64,000 bases of DNA from Gilliamella sp. ESL0405 (lineage in GTDB: Bacteria; Pseudomonadota; Gammaproteobacteria; Enterobacterales; Orbaceae), in the NCBI RefSeq assembly GCF_019469205.1, contig NZ_CP048265.1, positions 2,046,001 through 2,110,000 of the forward strand, given 5' to 3'. A model generated the notes under the pieces. The model made no database searches. It was not told the origin of the DNA and saw nothing but the letters and a program-made list of their open reading frames with translations. Both the position numbers and the translations under genes were made by a program. This document shows positions 24,786 to 36,988 of the stretch, piece after piece; within the stretch, counting starts at the first letter, position 1; the number at the start of each line of letters is the position of its first letter.

Positions 24786-24851
24786 AAATAAATGAGATGT
24801 CTAAACTTCTAATCATATTGATCAACAAACAGATTAACAATAAATTATCAG

Positions 24852-26267
<1,416 letters not shown>

Positions 26268-26729
26268 ATGGATATACGCAAAATCAAAAAATTAATTGAA
26301 CTTGTTGAACAGTCAGGTATTTCTGAACTTGAAATTTCTGAAGGTGAAGAATCAGTTCGAATTAGTCGTTCTGTGCCTACTACAAGCTATTCTGCGCCAG
26401 TACAAAATATTCAAATTCCACAACCTGCGCCAGTTGTTGTTACTCCAACAGTTCAAGCCGAAGTGGTAAGCGACACAAATAGTGTTGAAATCAGCGGCAC
26501 AACAATTAAATCGCCAATGGTTGGAACGTTTTATCGTACACCAAGCCCAGAATCAAAGGCTTTTGTAGAAGTTGGTCAGACAGTAAATGTTGGTGATGTG
26601 CTTTGCATTGTAGAGGCAATGAAAATGATGAACCAAATTGAATCAGAAAAAGCAGGCACAATTAAAGCTATTTTAGTCGAAAATGGTCAACCAGTTGAAT
26701 TTGATCAACCGCTATTCATCATTGAATAA
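26268..26729 (+). CDS. accB: Biotin carboxyl carrier protein
   Basis: A protein of 153 aa. C-terminal biotinyl domain with the invariant [12 protein letters not shown]119 being the biotinylation site, preceded by the thumb segment and a proline/valine-rich flexible linker (about 40-70). The N-terminal [20 protein letters not shown] is characteristic. It carries CO2 on biotin between AccC and AccAD for malonyl-CoA synthesis. It is followed 35 bp later by accC. Confidence 0.98.
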   Translation: MDIRKIKKLIELVEQSGISELEISEGEESVRISRSVPTTSYSAPVQNIQIPQPAPVVVTPTVQAEVVSDTNSVEISGTTIKSPMVGTFYRTPSPESKAFVEVGQTVNVGDVLCIVEAMKMMNQIESEKAGTIKAILVENGQPVEFDQPLFIIE

Positions 26730-26764
26730 TCTGAATTTATTTATTAACTTATACGATTAAGAGA

Positions 26765-28117
26765 TTGAATATGCTTGATAAAATTCTTATTGCTAACCGC
26801 GGAGAAATCGCTCTTCGCATTTTAAGAGCATGTAAAGAACTTGGAATTAAAACTGTCGCTGTTCACTCTTCGGCAGATAAAGACTTAAAACATGTGTTAC
26901 TTGCAGACGAAACAGTCTGTATTGGTCCTGCCGCTTCAGCCAAAAGCTATCTTAATATCCCGGCGTTAATTTCTGCTGCCGAAGTAACAGGTGCAGCAGC
27001 TATTCATCCGGGATATGGTTTTTTATCAGAAAATGCTGATTTTGCTGAACAAGTTGAACGTTCAGGCTTTATTTTTATTGGACCAAAACCGGATACTATC
27101 CGCTTAATGGGCGATAAAGTATCGGCTATTGAAGCGATGAAAAAAGCAGGTGTACCTTGCGTACCCGGCTCAGACGGTCCATTAAGCAGCAACATCGAAA
27201 CCAATAAAGAGATCGCCAAAAAAATTGGCTACCCGGTGATTATCAAAGCATCCGGTGGCGGTGGCGGTCGTGGCATGCGTATTGTTCGGGAAGAGAAAGA
27301 TCTTGAGCAATCAATTAAAATGACTAAGCTTGAAGCAAAAACCGCTTTCAATAATGACATGGTTTATATGGAAAAGTTCCTTGAAAACCCTCGTCATATT
27401 GAAATTCAAGTGTTATCAGACGGTCAAGGCAATGCTGTTTATTTAGGTGAGCGTGATTGTTCAATGCAAAGACGCCATCAAAAAGTCGTTGAAGAAGCAC
27501 CAGCCGTTGGTATTACGCCAAAAATGCGTAAATTTATCGGTGAACGTTGCGTCAATGCTTGTATTGAAATTGGTTATCGTGGAGCAGGTACATTTGAGTT
27601 TCTATTTGAAAATGGCGAGTTCTATTTTATCGAAATGAATACCCGTATTCAGGTTGAACATCCTGTTACTGAAATGGTTACCGGTGTTGATCTTATTCGT
27701 GAACAAATTCTTATTGCGGCAGGTCAACCACTTTCAATTAAGCAAAGTGATATTCACATTCATGGTCATGCTATTGAGTGCCGAATTAATGCCGAAGATC
27801 CAAAAACATTTATGCCTTCACCGGGTAAAATCACCCGTTTCCATGCGCCGGGAGGGTTTGGTATTCGTTGGGAATCGCATATTTATGCTGGCTACACTGT
27901 GCCACCTTATTATGACTCAATGATTGGTAAACTCATTGCTTATGGTGAAACTCGTGAAGTTGCCATAGCAAGAATGAAAAACGCTCTGGCCGAATTAGTT
28001 ATCGATGGCATAAAAACAAACATTGAACTTCACATTGAAATTATGAATGATGAAGGCTTCCAAAAAGGGGGCACCAATATTCATTATTTAGAGAAGAAAT
28101 TAGGTATTTACGAGTAG
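26765..28117 (+). CDS. accC: Biotin carboxylase
   Basis: A protein of 450 aa (449 in E. coli); the true start is probably [20 protein letters not shown] at 26771. ATP-grasp fold with glycine-rich loop [14 protein letters not shown] (about 161-174), [19 protein letters not shown] (about 232-250) and [16 protein letters not shown] (about 288-303). It carboxylates AccB-biotin with bicarbonate and ATP. A terminator follows at 28121. Confidence 0.98.
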   Translation: MNMLDKILIANRGEIALRILRACKELGIKTVAVHSSADKDLKHVLLADETVCIGPAASAKSYLNIPALISAAEVTGAAAIHPGYGFLSENADFAEQVERSGFIFIGPKPDTIRLMGDKVSAIEAMKKAGVPCVPGSDGPLSSNIETNKEIAKKIGYPVIIKASGGGGGRGMRIVREEKDLEQSIKMTKLEAKTAFNNDMVYMEKFLENPRHIEIQVLSDGQGNAVYLGERDCSMQRRHQKVVEEAPAVGITPKMRKFIGERCVNACIEIGYRGAGTFEFLFENGEFYFIEMNTRIQVEHPVTEMVTGVDLIREQILIAAGQPLSIKQSDIHIHGHAIECRINAEDPKTFMPSPGKITRFHAPGGFGIRWESHIYAGYTVPPYYDSMIGKLIAYGETREVAIARMKNALAELVIDGIKTNIELHIEIMNDEGFQKGGTNIHYLEKKLGIYE

Positions 28118-28120
28118 CAA

Positions 28121-28153
28121 AATAATCCCCATTTATTGGGGATTATTGTTTTA
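28121..28153 (+). terminator. Terminator of accBC
   Basis: A 10-bp stem AATAATCCCC/GGGGATTATT with a 7-base loop, followed by GTTTTATT. Confidence 0.85.
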
Positions 28154-28184
28154 TTGAAGTATTAAATTAGTATAGGTAAAACGG

Positions 28185-28823
28185 ATGAAAAATTGGAAAA
28201 CAAGCGCTGAAGAAATTTTAACAATGGGTCCTGTTGTCCCAGTCATCGTTATTGAGCGTTTAGAAGATGCTGTACCACTAGCTAAAGCATTGATAGCAGG
28301 TGGCGTGAAAGTATTGGAAGTCACTTTAAGAACAGCATGTGCACTTGATGCAATTAAAAAAATTATTGAAGAAGTACCTGAAGCGGTCGTTGGTGCCGGT
28401 ACCGTAACAACAGTTGAACAATTAAAACAAGTTACTCAAGCTGGCGTTAAATTTGTCATTACGCCGGGTATTACTGATTCTATCTTAAAAGAAGCCGTTG
28501 CCGGAACTGTGCCGGTGATTCCGGGTATAGCCACCATTTCGGAACTATTAACCGCGCAAGAATATGGGTTAACCGCATTAAAATTCTTCCCTGCCGAAAT
28601 TAATGGCGGCGTTGCAGCACTAAAAGCTTTTGCTGGCCCATGTGGTTATATGAAATTTTGCCCTACTGGTGGGGTGAATCCAAAAAATTACCGTGACTAT
28701 TTAGCACTTGATAATGTGCTTTGTGTTGGCGGGACTTGGTTTATTCCAACTGATGCTATTGCTCAAGGTGATTTTGCCAAAATTACGCAACTGGCGAAAG
28801 AAGCCGTCGCTGGCGCTAAATAA
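28185..28823 (+). CDS. eda: KDPG/KHG aldolase
   Basis: A protein of 212 aa. Class I aldolase of the Entner-Doudoroff pathway splitting 2-keto-3-deoxy-6-phosphogluconate to pyruvate and glyceraldehyde-3-phosphate. Catalytic E45 (KVLEVTLRT) and Schiff-base K132 (TALKFFPAE) are in place, and the phosphate loop [15 protein letters not shown] is present. edd is not adjacent, so it stands alone here. Start [20 protein letters not shown] matches the family. Confidence 0.96.
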   Translation: MKNWKTSAEEILTMGPVVPVIVIERLEDAVPLAKALIAGGVKVLEVTLRTACALDAIKKIIEEVPEAVVGAGTVTTVEQLKQVTQAGVKFVITPGITDSILKEAVAGTVPVIPGIATISELLTAQEYGLTALKFFPAEINGGVAALKAFAGPCGYMKFCPTGGVNPKNYRDYLALDNVLCVGGTWFIPTDAIAQGDFAKITQLAKEAVAGAK

Positions 28824-28828
28824 TCATC

Positions 28829-28857
28829 AATCCGCCGATAACTCATCGGCGGTTTTC
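28829..28857 (+). terminator. Terminator of eda
   Basis: An 8-bp stem CCGCCGAT/ATCGGCGG with a 5-base loop, followed by TTTTCC. Confidence 0.8.
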
Positions 28858-28874
28858 CACTTTTAATTGAGTGA

Positions 28875-29645
28875 CTAACTTCTTAATCCTTTACCCTTTT
28901 CAATCAGCCGCCAAACCATGGCATATAGCACAATGACAAAAAGAAAAAGCATTGAAAAAGTAATCAATAACGATACATCGCTAACGCCCAAAAAACCGTA
29001 GCGAAAGCCATTAATCATATAAACAATTGGGTTAAGTTTAGAGACCCATTGCCAAAAAGTTGGTAGCATCGTAATTGAGTAAAAAACGCCACCGAGATAA
29101 GTTAACGGCGTTAAAACAAAAGTCGGAATAATACTAATATCATCAAAAGTCTTAGCATACACGGCATTTAATAAGCCAGCCAGTGAAAATAATATCGAAG
29201 TAAGCAACAAGGTAAAAATAACAAAAACCCATGAATAGACTTGATAACTAACAAAAAAGAGTGAAACGATTGTCACTAAAACGCCAGTTAAAATACCTCG
29301 CATTACTCCCCCACCCACATAGCCACAAATAATGATATGAGTCGGTACGGGCGCAACCAGTAATTCTTCAATATTACGCTGAAATTTAGCACTAAAAAAG
29401 GATGAACAAACATTGGTGTAAGAGTTAGTAATAACAGACATCATTATCAACCCCGGCACGATAAACGCCATATAACTAAAGCCGCCCATGTCACCAACAC
29501 GAGAACCAATTAAGTTACCAAAAATAATAAAATACAGTGACATGGTGATAACTGGTGGAATCAATGTTTGGATCCAGATCCGCAAAAATCGCGTTACTTC
29601 TTTACGCCAAATACTTTTTAAGGCGATCCAATATAAACTATTCAT
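28875..29645 (-). CDS. yadH: ABC-2 type permease YadH
   Basis: A protein of 256 aa from the ATG at 29645 (MNSLYWIALKSIWRKEVTRF), the start matching YadH. The upstream ATG at 29690 would overlap yadG far more. Six membrane segments and ABC-2 motifs NIEELLVAPVPTHIIICGYV and LTPLTYLGGVFYSITMLPTF are present. It forms the membrane part of an exporter with YadG. The substrate is unknown. It overlaps yadG by 8 bp. Confidence 0.92.
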   Translation of the reverse strand: MNSLYWIALKSIWRKEVTRFLRIWIQTLIPPVITMSLYFIIFGNLIGSRVGDMGGFSYMAFIVPGLIMMSVITNSYTNVCSSFFSAKFQRNIEELLVAPVPTHIIICGYVGGGVMRGILTGVLVTIVSLFFVSYQVYSWVFVIFTLLLTSILFSLAGLLNAVYAKTFDDISIIPTFVLTPLTYLGGVFYSITMLPTFWQWVSKLNPIVYMINGFRYGFLGVSDVSLLITFSMLFLFVIVLYAMVWRLIEKGKGLRS

Positions 29646-30582
29646 CCATGTCTCCTTTTTGTTTATTATCATTATGTAATAGATCAACAAATAGCTCTTC
29701 TAAACGGTTAGCTTTATTACGCACACTGATCACTTTAATATTTTGTTGATTCAATTGTTCAAATAATTGATTTAATCCATGTTGCTTATCAACTTTCACC
29801 TCTAACATACCGGATTCGACATCATGGTAACTATAACCTTGTAACTGGATTGGGTTAGAAGTTGGCACATAATCAATGATAATCGTCTCTGATTGGCTTT
29901 TGGCTAACAGATCACGCATTGAAGAGTTAGCAATTAATTGACCATGTTGAATAATACCAATATGCCGACATAACATTTCGGCCTCTTCTAAATAGTGAGT
30001 GGTTAAGATTATCGTGATTCCCTGACGATTAATTTCTCGCAAAAAATCCCACATAGAACGTCTTAACTCAATGTCTACCCCAGCAGTCGGCTCATCAAGA
30101 ATTAACAATTTAGGCTCATGCACCAACGCTCGTGCAATCATTAATCGTCTTTTCATACCACCGGATAACATACAAGCCCGGCTATGGCGTTTATCCCATA
30201 AATCCAAAATTCGCAAATATTTTTCCGCTCGCTCTAACGCTAGTTTACGGGGTAAGCCATAATATCCACCTTGATTTGTCACAATTTGTAACACTTCTTC
30301 AAACTGATTAAAATTGAACTCTTGCGGAACAAGCCCTAATTGTCTTTTAGCATTAACAACATCGGTATCTAAGTCATAACCAAAGATTTTAACTTGCCCC
30401 GATGTTTTGGTCACTAACGAGCTGATAATACCGATTGTTGTTGATTTACCGGCACCATTTGGCCCAAGTAACGCATAAAAATCCCCAGCCTCAACGGTCA
30501 AATTAATACCTTTTAACGCTTCTACACCCGTTTTATAGATTTTTTTGAGTGCAATTAACTCAAGTGCAGGAATTGATGACAT
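29638..30582 (-). CDS. yadG: ABC transporter ATP-binding protein YadG
   Basis: A protein of 314 aa from the ATG at 30582 (MSSIPALELIALKKIYKTGV), preceded by AGGA. A longer frame from 30639 exists but lacks family support. Walker A GPNGAGKSTTIG, signature LSGGMKRRLMIARALVHEPK, and Walker B LLILDEPTAGVD. The C-terminal 80 residues form the accessory domain common in ABC-2 ATPases. It powers YadH, with which it is translationally coupled. Confidence 0.93.
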   Translation of the reverse strand: MSSIPALELIALKKIYKTGVEALKGINLTVEAGDFYALLGPNGAGKSTTIGIISSLVTKTSGQVKIFGYDLDTDVVNAKRQLGLVPQEFNFNQFEEVLQIVTNQGGYYGLPRKLALERAEKYLRILDLWDKRHSRACMLSGGMKRRLMIARALVHEPKLLILDEPTAGVDIELRRSMWDFLREINRQGITIILTTHYLEEAEMLCRHIGIIQHGQLIANSSMRDLLAKSQSETIIIDYVPTSNPIQLQGYSYHDVESGMLEVKVDKQHGLNQLFEQLNQQNIKVISVRNKANRLEELFVDLLHNDNKQKGDMDE

Positions 30583-30789
30583 GAAATATCCTAAGTAAAT
30601 AAATGACTGATTAAGTGATATGATATCATGTTTAGCCAATCGACAATATTGGTAATATAATGAGCGGTTGTAAAGATAACTTTTAATACCAGTGGAATGT
30701 AAATTAGATCCTTCGCTATTATAGCCTTTATCGGGTTTAACTTTATGGGGTTTAAATAGTTTAGGTGTTTTTATTAAGGAATAATTATT

Positions 30790-31368
30790 ATGATTAAAAT
30801 TGGGTTAGTTTCGGTATCTGATAGAGCATCAAATGGCATTTATCAAGACGAAGGTATTCCATCTTTAATATCATGGTTACAATTGGCATTAAAAACGCCT
30901 TTTGCAACCGAAAGTCGAGTTATTCCGGATGAACAACCAATTATTGAGCAAACACTATGTGAACTGGTCGATAATTTGCAATGTGATCTCATTTTTACAA
31001 CTGGTGGTACCGGCCCTGCTTTACGTGATCTCACACCGGATGCAACTTTAGCAATTGCTGATCGGGTCATGCCAGGATTTGGTGAACAGATGCGACAAAT
31101 CAGTTTGCACTTTGTGCCTACCGCTATTTTATCAAGACAAGTTGGGGTTATCCGTAAAAAATGCCTAATTTTAAATCTACCCGGTAGACCAAAATCAATC
31201 CAAGAAACCTTAGAAGGGGTAAAAGATAGTAAAGGAAATACGCTTGTTCATGGTATCTTTGCCAGTGTGCCCTATTGTATTGATCTGTTAGAAGGCCCCT
31301 ATATAGAAACCCATGAACATATTGTTAAAGCTTTTCGTCCGAAACATGCAATAAAGTCTAACCTTTAA
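30790..31368 (+). CDS. mog: Molybdopterin adenylyltransferase
   Basis: A protein of 192 aa. MogA/MoaB fold with TTGGTGPALRDLTPDATLAI (about 76-95) and LNLPGRPKSIQETLEGV (about 130-146). It adenylates molybdopterin before molybdenum insertion. Its presence implies molybdoenzymes elsewhere in the genome. GGAATAA lies upstream of the ATG. Confidence 0.95.
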   Translation: MIKIGLVSVSDRASNGIYQDEGIPSLISWLQLALKTPFATESRVIPDEQPIIEQTLCELVDNLQCDLIFTTGGTGPALRDLTPDATLAIADRVMPGFGEQMRQISLHFVPTAILSRQVGVIRKKCLILNLPGRPKSIQETLEGVKDSKGNTLVHGIFASVPYCIDLLEGPYIETHEHIVKAFRPKHAIKSNL

Positions 31369-31378
31369 TCTTATGCAA

Positions 31379-31470
31379 ATTTCATGCATAATTATCACTA
31401 TTACTTAGCAGTTTGAATTGCATCACATCGATATTAGGTATTTTAAATTGCATAAAAAATGCATAAAATT
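31379..31470 (+). promoter_or_regulatory. Possible ArgR boxes upstream of argR
   Basis: Two stretches resemble ARG boxes: TTTCATGCATAATTATCACT near 31379-31400 and TTGCATAAAAAATGCATAAA at 31448-31467. The half-sites TGCAT/ATGCA in the second are spaced by 5 rather than 4 bases and have C where the E. coli consensus has A, so the match is imperfect. Autoregulation of argR is known in E. coli. Confidence 0.35.
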
Positions 31471-31554
31471 CTAAAGGCAAGCTTAGCTTTAAAGAAAATA
31501 TATGCTTTTATTTGGTATTCACACAGGGTGAAAAAATAAATATCAAGGAACAGT

Positions 31555-32013
31555 ATGAAACAAAAAGATCTGACTAAAGCCTTTAAAGAGATGCTTTTAC
31601 AAGAAAAATTCAGTTCACAAATTGAAATTGTACAAGCATTACAAGAACTGGGATTTGAAAATATTAATCAATCTAAAGTATCCCGAATGTTAAGCAAATT
31701 TGGGGCGGTGAGAACACGTAATGCAAAAGCGGAAATGGTTTACTGTTTGCCGGCTGAAATGAGTGTACCAACCACTAGTAGCCCATTAAAAAATTTAGTG
31801 ATTGATATTGATTACAACAGTTCAATGGTGGTGATTCGAACCAGTCCGGGGGCTGCGCAACTTATTGCCCGACTGCTGGACTCAATTGGTAAATCGGAAG
31901 GGATTTTAGGTTCGATTGCCGGCGATGATACCATTTTTAGTACCCCTACCAAAGAATGCAGCGTAAAAAAACTTTATCAAACTATTATCGAACTGTTTGA
32001 ACGAACGTTATAA
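31555..32013 (+). CDS. argR: Arginine repressor
   Basis: A protein of 152 aa (156 in E. coli). The N-terminal winged helix has [20 protein letters not shown] (about 22-41, S-K/R-V-S-R motif). The C-terminal hexamerisation and arginine-binding domain carries [20 protein letters not shown] (about 90-109) and [13 protein letters not shown] (about 117-129). Arginine-bound hexamers repress arginine biosynthesis and act at XerCD recombination sites. Confidence 0.97.
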   Translation: MKQKDLTKAFKEMLLQEKFSSQIEIVQALQELGFENINQSKVSRMLSKFGAVRTRNAKAEMVYCLPAEMSVPTTSSPLKNLVIDIDYNSSMVVIRTSPGAAQLIARLLDSIGKSEGILGSIAGDDTIFSTPTKECSVKKLYQTIIELFERTL

Positions 32014-32117
32014 CGCAATCAATCTAAAAGGGTTAAAATTAGATAATTTTTAATGTTTAACCTATTGACACATTTGATTAAATCGTTAATTCTATATAAC
32101 ACTGATTTTGTAACCTA

Positions 32118-32345
32118 AGTTACAAAAACGAAGAGGCGCATTACTCAGGTAGATCATTTTAGGGACTGGAACTGCTAACAAATGATTAAGGGGATGTAAT
32201 GCCGAGGTTTGGTAACGTTCCAGAAAGTTATCAAATCGACTGCAAGGGCTGAATCCCTTGGGTTGTCACCTTAACAGGTGGAGCGCTTCGCGGTGTGTAT
32301 TTGTTTAACGGTAAATAGAACATACCCCGCTCTATCTCTGTTAAA
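32118..32345 (+). promoter_or_regulatory. Lysine riboswitch (L box) controlling lysC
   Basis: Conserved aptamer blocks are readable in order: GAGGCGCATTACTCAGGTAG, GGGGATGTAATGCCGAGG, CAAGGGCTGAATCCCTTGGG, TTGTCACCTTAACAGGTGGA, then GCGCTTCGCGGTGTGT. These match the E. coli lysC leader pattern (GGGGCTGAATCCCC, TGTCACC, GGTGGAGC). Downstream, GCGGTGTGTAT can pair with ATACCCCGC, offering a closing or switching helix. Lysine binding should lower lysC expression. Confidence 0.92.
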
Positions 32346-32374
32346 AATAATAAAATTTTTAATATGAGGAATCC

Positions 32375-33736
32375 ATGGAAACATCATTTGTAATAGCTAA
32401 ATTCGGTGGAACAAGTGTTGCAAACTATAGCGCAATGGTAAATAGCGCAAATATTGTTATCGCCAATCCCAGTGTTAGGGTTGTGGTATTATCGGCATCA
32501 GCAGGTATCACAAATTTACTGGTCGCACTCTCTGAAGGTCGTGATGCAGAAGTTAGAGCGCAACATATCGCAAAAATCCAATCTATTCAGTACGAAATTT
32601 TAGAACAACTACCGGAAAATCCTTCATTACGAGCTGAAATAGATCAAATTATCACAAATATTGCTTCATTATCTGAAGCAGCCAGTTTAGCCACTTCGCC
32701 GGCATTAACCGATGAGCTAGTCAGTCATGGCGAAATAATGTCATCTAAACTATTTGTCGAAATATTAAAACAAAAACAAAAAAATGCCTTATGGTTTGAT
32801 GTACGTAAAGTGATGCGTACCGATGACAAGTTTGGTAAAGCCGTACCAAAAATTGAAGAGATTAAACAGCTATGCTGTGCGCATTTAAAATCATTAAATA
32901 GTAACCATGTTGTTGTAACACAGGGCTTTATCGGTAGTGAAAGCACTGGTAAAACCACAACTTTAGGTCGAGGCGGTAGCGATTATACCGCGGCATTACT
33001 TGGCGAAGCATTAAATGCGACACAAATTGATATTTGGACAGATGTAGCGGGAATTTATACAACTGATCCACGGATCACTGACGGCGCTAAACGGATTGAC
33101 GAAATCTCATTTGCTGAAGCGGCCGAAATGGCAACCTTTGGTGCAAAAGTTTTACACCCAGCCACATTAGTTCCGGCCGTTAGAAGTAATATTCCGGTAT
33201 TTGTCGGATCGAGCAAAGCGCCACAAGACGGCGGCACCATTGTTTATAATACCCATAGCATCAAATCCGAGCTGCCGTCTTTTAGAGCGTTAGCGCTTCG
33301 CCGTAGGCAAACATTGCTTACATTAACTAGCTTAAATATGTTACATGCTCAAGGCTTTTTAGCTAATGTATTTACGATTTTGGCCAAACATAATATTTCA
33401 GTGGATTTAGTCACAACTTCTGAAGTGAGCATTGCCTTAACTATCGATACGACCGGCACCAATACCAATGGCAATAGTTTATTAACCAAAGCACTGTTTG
33501 ATGAACTCTCAACCCTGTGTCATGTCGATGTTGAAGAAGATTTAGCTTTAATTGCCATTATTGGTAACAATTTAACAACAACCAAAGGCATCGCAAAAGA
33601 GGTATTTGGTGCTTTAGATGATTTTGTTATCAGGCTATGCTGTTATGGTGCAAGTACGCATAATCTATGTTTGTTAGCTAAAAGCCATGATGCAGAAAAC
33701 ATTGTAAAAATTCTTCATAAAACAATTTTTGAATAA
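32375..33736 (+). CDS. lysC: Lysine-sensitive aspartate kinase III
   Basis: A protein of 453 aa (449 in E. coli LysC), a monofunctional enzyme without a homoserine dehydrogenase domain. Kinase motif KFGGTSVANYSAMVNSANIV (8-27) and TTLGRGGSDYTAALLGEALN (about 195-214). Two C-terminal ACT domains bind lysine (LLTLTSLNMLHAQGFLANVF onward). It phosphorylates aspartate, the first step to lysine and diaminopimelate. It sits behind the lysine riboswitch, so it is regulated both at RNA and at enzyme level. Confidence 0.97.
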   Translation: METSFVIAKFGGTSVANYSAMVNSANIVIANPSVRVVVLSASAGITNLLVALSEGRDAEVRAQHIAKIQSIQYEILEQLPENPSLRAEIDQIITNIASLSEAASLATSPALTDELVSHGEIMSSKLFVEILKQKQKNALWFDVRKVMRTDDKFGKAVPKIEEIKQLCCAHLKSLNSNHVVVTQGFIGSESTGKTTTLGRGGSDYTAALLGEALNATQIDIWTDVAGIYTTDPRITDGAKRIDEISFAEAAEMATFGAKVLHPATLVPAVRSNIPVFVGSSKAPQDGGTIVYNTHSIKSELPSFRALALRRRQTLLTLTSLNMLHAQGFLANVFTILAKHNISVDLVTTSEVSIALTIDTTGTNTNGNSLLTKALFDELSTLCHVDVEEDLALIAIIGNNLTTTKGIAKEVFGALDDFVIRLCCYGASTHNLCLLAKSHDAENIVKILHKTIFE

Positions 33737-34096
33737 TCACACAGAGGCGAATGCCTCTTGTGCGCATTTAAACACTTTTAAACGCTAGCGCTAAATAAAT
33801 TGCCTTATAAAAAATCTGGCATCTTGTCAAAAATAAAGGTAGACTTAGCGCTATATGCAGCTATGCATATTGTTGTATGTCTAACTTAAAATGATTGTTA
33901 GTTTAATCATTCGATAAAATCATTATCTTCTTATTTGTTATTTTTCAAATGTCATAAATAGTTTATAGCTAAGTATTTTACGTTTTAGTAAATCGGTTAC
34001 ATCTATTACAGTCAATACTATCACTATCATCTGTTAATTTTTTAAAAACTTTGCAAGTAAAATAAATTTAAACTTAATCAAACAAAGGAAATCATT
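33737..34096. other. Gene-free 360 bp after lysC
   Basis: It begins with hairpin GAGGC-GAAT-GCCTC (33744-33757) extended by CACA/TGTG, the likely lysC terminator though with a poor T-run. Further on ATATGCA-GCTA-TGCATAT can fold, and ACGTTTTAGTAAA near 33980 equals the right half of the dispersed 42-bp repeat, perhaps a decayed copy. No ORF with a ribosome site is visible. The last part must hold the promoter of the yeaQ-like gene. Confidence 0.4.
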
Positions 34097-34342
34097 ATGG
34101 GTATTTTGAGTTGGATTATTTTAGGATTAATCGCCGGTTGGATTGCCAAGTTTTTTATGCCATTAGGTCGTGTAGGTGTAATTAAAACCATGTTACTTGG
34201 TATTGCTGGTGCGTTAGTAGGTGGTTACATCAGTACTTTTTTCCATTGGGGAAGTGGTGTAACCGGGTTTAACTTTCCAAGTCTGTTAGTTTCTGTATTA
34301 GGCGCTATTTTACTTATCTATCTTTATCGCCTTATTAAGTAA
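34097..34342 (+). CDS. yeaQ: YeaQ/YmgE family small membrane protein
   Basis: A protein of 81 aa with three hydrophobic segments and glycine-rich repeats: MGILSWIILGLIAGWIAKFF, LLGIAGALVGGYIST and a C-terminal LLVSVLGAILLIYLYRLIK. The whole protein parallels E. coli YeaQ (transglycosylase-associated family name). Its role is unknown; relatives are stress-induced. AAAGGAAA lies before the ATG and a terminator follows. Confidence 0.88.
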   Translation: MGILSWIILGLIAGWIAKFFMPLGRVGVIKTMLLGIAGALVGGYISTFFHWGSGVTGFNFPSLLVSVLGAILLIYLYRLIK

Positions 34343-34348
34343 CTTTGC

Positions 34349-34376
34349 AAAAGGTGGGCAAGTGCTCACCTTTTTT
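34349..34376 (+). terminator. Terminator of the yeaQ-like gene
   Basis: Stem AAAGGTG/CACCTTT with inner G-C pairs, followed by TTTTTT. Confidence 0.85.
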
Positions 34377-34546
34377 AACTTCTCTCCTAACTTCACCACT
34401 TTTAAAATCAGCCTTAACCTTTATCGCTATTGATGAATGCCTAGGTTAAAATCTTTAAGCTTAAAGGTTATAATAAATCATTCCGCCCTATCTTAATTTT
34501 TGCTATATTAACAGGCAAAGTTTAATTGAAAATACTGTAGAACATA

Positions 34547-35938
34547 ATGCTAAAAATATTCAATACATTAACCAGAGAAAAAGAACCCTTTCAATCAATC
34601 ACGCCAAATAAAATTGGTCTTTATGTTTGTGGTGTCACCATTTATGACCTATGTCACATTGGTCACGGGCGCACTTTTGTGGCGTTTGATGTTGTCACCC
34701 GTTACTTACGCTTTTTAGGTTATGATTTAACTTATGTTCGTAATATTACCGATGTTGACGATAAAATCATCAAAAGAGCACTTGAAAACGGTGAAACTTG
34801 TGAAGAGTTAACCGAACGAATGTTACAAGAGATGTATGCAGATTTTGATGCACTGAATATTAAACGTCCGGACGTTGAGCCTCGTGCCACCCGCCACATG
34901 CCGCAAATTATTGCGCTGGTAGAAGAGTTAATTAAAAAAGACCATGCTTATATTGCCGATAATGGCGATGTGATGTTTTCGGTCGATAGCGATCCAAATT
35001 ACGGTATTTTATCTCGCCAAAATTTAGAACAACTTCAAGCCGGAGCCCGTGTTGATGTGGTCGATGTGAAACGTAACCCAATGGACTTTGTACTATGGAA
35101 AATGTCAAAACCGAATGAGCCAAGTTGGGATTCACCATGGGGCAAAGGTCGACCGGGCTGGCATATTGAGTGTTCGGCAATGAATAGTTACCAATTAGGT
35201 CACCATTTTGATATTCATGGTGGTGGGTCGGATCTTATGTTCCCACATCACGAAAACGAAATTGCCCAATCAACTTGCGCCCATAATGGCCAATATGTCA
35301 ATTATTGGATGCATTCGGGTATGGTGATGATTGATCAGGAAAAAATGTCAAAATCACTGAATAATTTTTTCACTATTCGTGATGTATTAAAACATTATGA
35401 TGCTGAAACAGTGCGTTACTTTTTACTTTCGGGTCACTATCGTAGTCAACTCAATTATAGTGAAGAAAATCTAAAACAGGCTAGAGTAGCGCTTGAGCGT
35501 TTATATACAGCACTGCGTGACACCGATCCTAATCATCCACACACTACGCCTGACAGCAATTATTATCGCCAATTCTGTCAAGCAATGAATGATGATTTTA
35601 ATACGCCGGAAGCCTATTCCACACTCTTTGATCTGGCGCGAGAAATCAATAAAGCAAAAGCAGAAAATGATATGGCACAAGCCAATGAGTTAGCTGCCGA
35701 ATTGCGTTATTTATCGTCAGTGCTAGGGCTATTAGAGCAAGATCCGGTTAAATTTTTACAGGGCGAACACCAAGATGACGTTGACAGTGAATTAATTGAA
35801 TCTTTAATTAAACAACGTAATGAAGCAAGAGCAAGTAAAAACTGGGCGCTAGCCGACCAAGCTCGTGATCAACTTAATGCAATGAATATTGTGCTTGAAG
35901 ATAGCGCCAATGGCACCACGTGGCGTAAAAAGAGCTAA
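34547..35938 (+). CDS. cysS: Cysteinyl-tRNA synthetase
   Basis: A protein of 463 aa (461 in E. coli). Class I synthetase with zinc ligands starting at C28 ([24 protein letters not shown]-type motif HIGHG), GWHIECSAM (about 206-214), and KMSKS loop [17 protein letters not shown] (about 267-283). It charges tRNA-Cys. Monocistronic between two terminators. Confidence 0.98.
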   Translation: MLKIFNTLTREKEPFQSITPNKIGLYVCGVTIYDLCHIGHGRTFVAFDVVTRYLRFLGYDLTYVRNITDVDDKIIKRALENGETCEELTERMLQEMYADFDALNIKRPDVEPRATRHMPQIIALVEELIKKDHAYIADNGDVMFSVDSDPNYGILSRQNLEQLQAGARVDVVDVKRNPMDFVLWKMSKPNEPSWDSPWGKGRPGWHIECSAMNSYQLGHHFDIHGGGSDLMFPHHENEIAQSTCAHNGQYVNYWMHSGMVMIDQEKMSKSLNNFFTIRDVLKHYDAETVRYFLLSGHYRSQLNYSEENLKQARVALERLYTALRDTDPNHPHTTPDSNYYRQFCQAMNDDFNTPEAYSTLFDLAREINKAKAENDMAQANELAAELRYLSSVLGLLEQDPVKFLQGEHQDDVDSELIESLIKQRNEARASKNWALADQARDQLNAMNIVLEDSANGTTWRKKS

Positions 35939-35955
35939 ATACATCGTTAATCATC

Positions 35956-35987
35956 AAAAAAGGCATCGCTACATCGATGCCTTTTTT
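35956..35987. terminator. Bidirectional terminator between cysS and trmJ
   Basis: Stem GGCATCG/CGATGCC flanked by six A and six T, serving both convergent genes. Confidence 0.9.
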
Positions 35988-35992
35988 AGTCT

Positions 35993-36757
35993 TTATCCCA
36001 ATTTTTTATCTATTGAGGTTAAAATACCGCGTAAAATATTCAACTCTTGTTGCTCGATACGTGCACGGGTAAATAACCGACGTAATCTTCCCATAATTTG
36101 ACCGGGATGATTGGAATTAATAAAGCCAGTTTTAAGTAACGTTTGCTCTAGATGCTGATAAAAACGTTCAATATCTCCATCTTTTGGGAAGGTGATAGCA
36201 TCATCATTTTCAACTGGATTAGATAAATCCGTTGGCAAATTTAACAGCGACATTCGAATCTCATAACACAGCACCTGCACCGACATTGCCAAATTTAACG
36301 AACTATAATCAGGATTAGCTGGGATACCGACATGATAATGACATTTTTGCAGTTCATCATTGGTTAGCCCGACCCGTTCACGCCCAAAAACTAACGCAAC
36401 TTTCGCCGTTGCGGCTTCCTGGATAATTTTATCACCGCACTCTTTAGGGGTTAAGTTTGGCCACTGTAAACTGCGTGGCCTTGCACTGGTGCCAATAACC
36501 AAATGGCAATCGGCGATCGCCTGTTCCAGCGAGGATAAAATCTGTGCATTTTTAATAATATCACTCGCCCCTGCGGCTAATGAAATCGATTGCGAATCGG
36601 GTTTGATAACTGGGTTAACTAAACAAAGATTCGTTAATCCCATGGTTTTCATTGCTCTAGCCACTGACCCCATATTGCCGGTATGGGACGTTTCAACCAA
36701 AACAATTTTTATATTATCTAAATAACTCACAGCTTCCTCATTAAACTTTTGTGTCAC
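35993..36757 (-). CDS. trmJ: tRNA (cytidine/uridine-2'-O-) methyltransferase TrmJ
   Basis: A protein of 254 aa. SPOUT-class methyltransferase with [20 protein letters not shown] (about 17-36), [13 protein letters not shown] (about 129-141) and the knot segment [20 protein letters not shown] (about 149-168). It methylates position 32 of several tRNAs. About 12 extra residues precede the E. coli start, and no better start codon is visible. Confidence 0.95.
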   Translation of the reverse strand: MTQKFNEEAVSYLDNIKIVLVETSHTGNMGSVARAMKTMGLTNLCLVNPVIKPDSQSISLAAGASDIIKNAQILSSLEQAIADCHLVIGTSARPRSLQWPNLTPKECGDKIIQEAATAKVALVFGRERVGLTNDELQKCHYHVGIPANPDYSSLNLAMSVQVLCYEIRMSLLNLPTDLSNPVENDDAITFPKDGDIERFYQHLEQTLLKTGFINSNHPGQIMGRLRRLFTRARIEQQELNILRGILTSIDKKLG

Positions 36758-36988
36758 ATTTATCTTATAACTTAATGATAAACAGTATATCGTAAAAATG
36801 TATCTAAATGCAGTTTCAATGTCAGTTAACCAACAAATACAGACATCAGATTATTTTAGACAAAGCGCACAAAAATTAAGTTCATTACAAATAAGTTATT
36901 GACGAAACAAAAATAATTTGCCAATGTATTTATGGAAACACTCAATTGTGTTAGCTTTTTTTGTTAGTAAACATAATGGAGGTCATAT

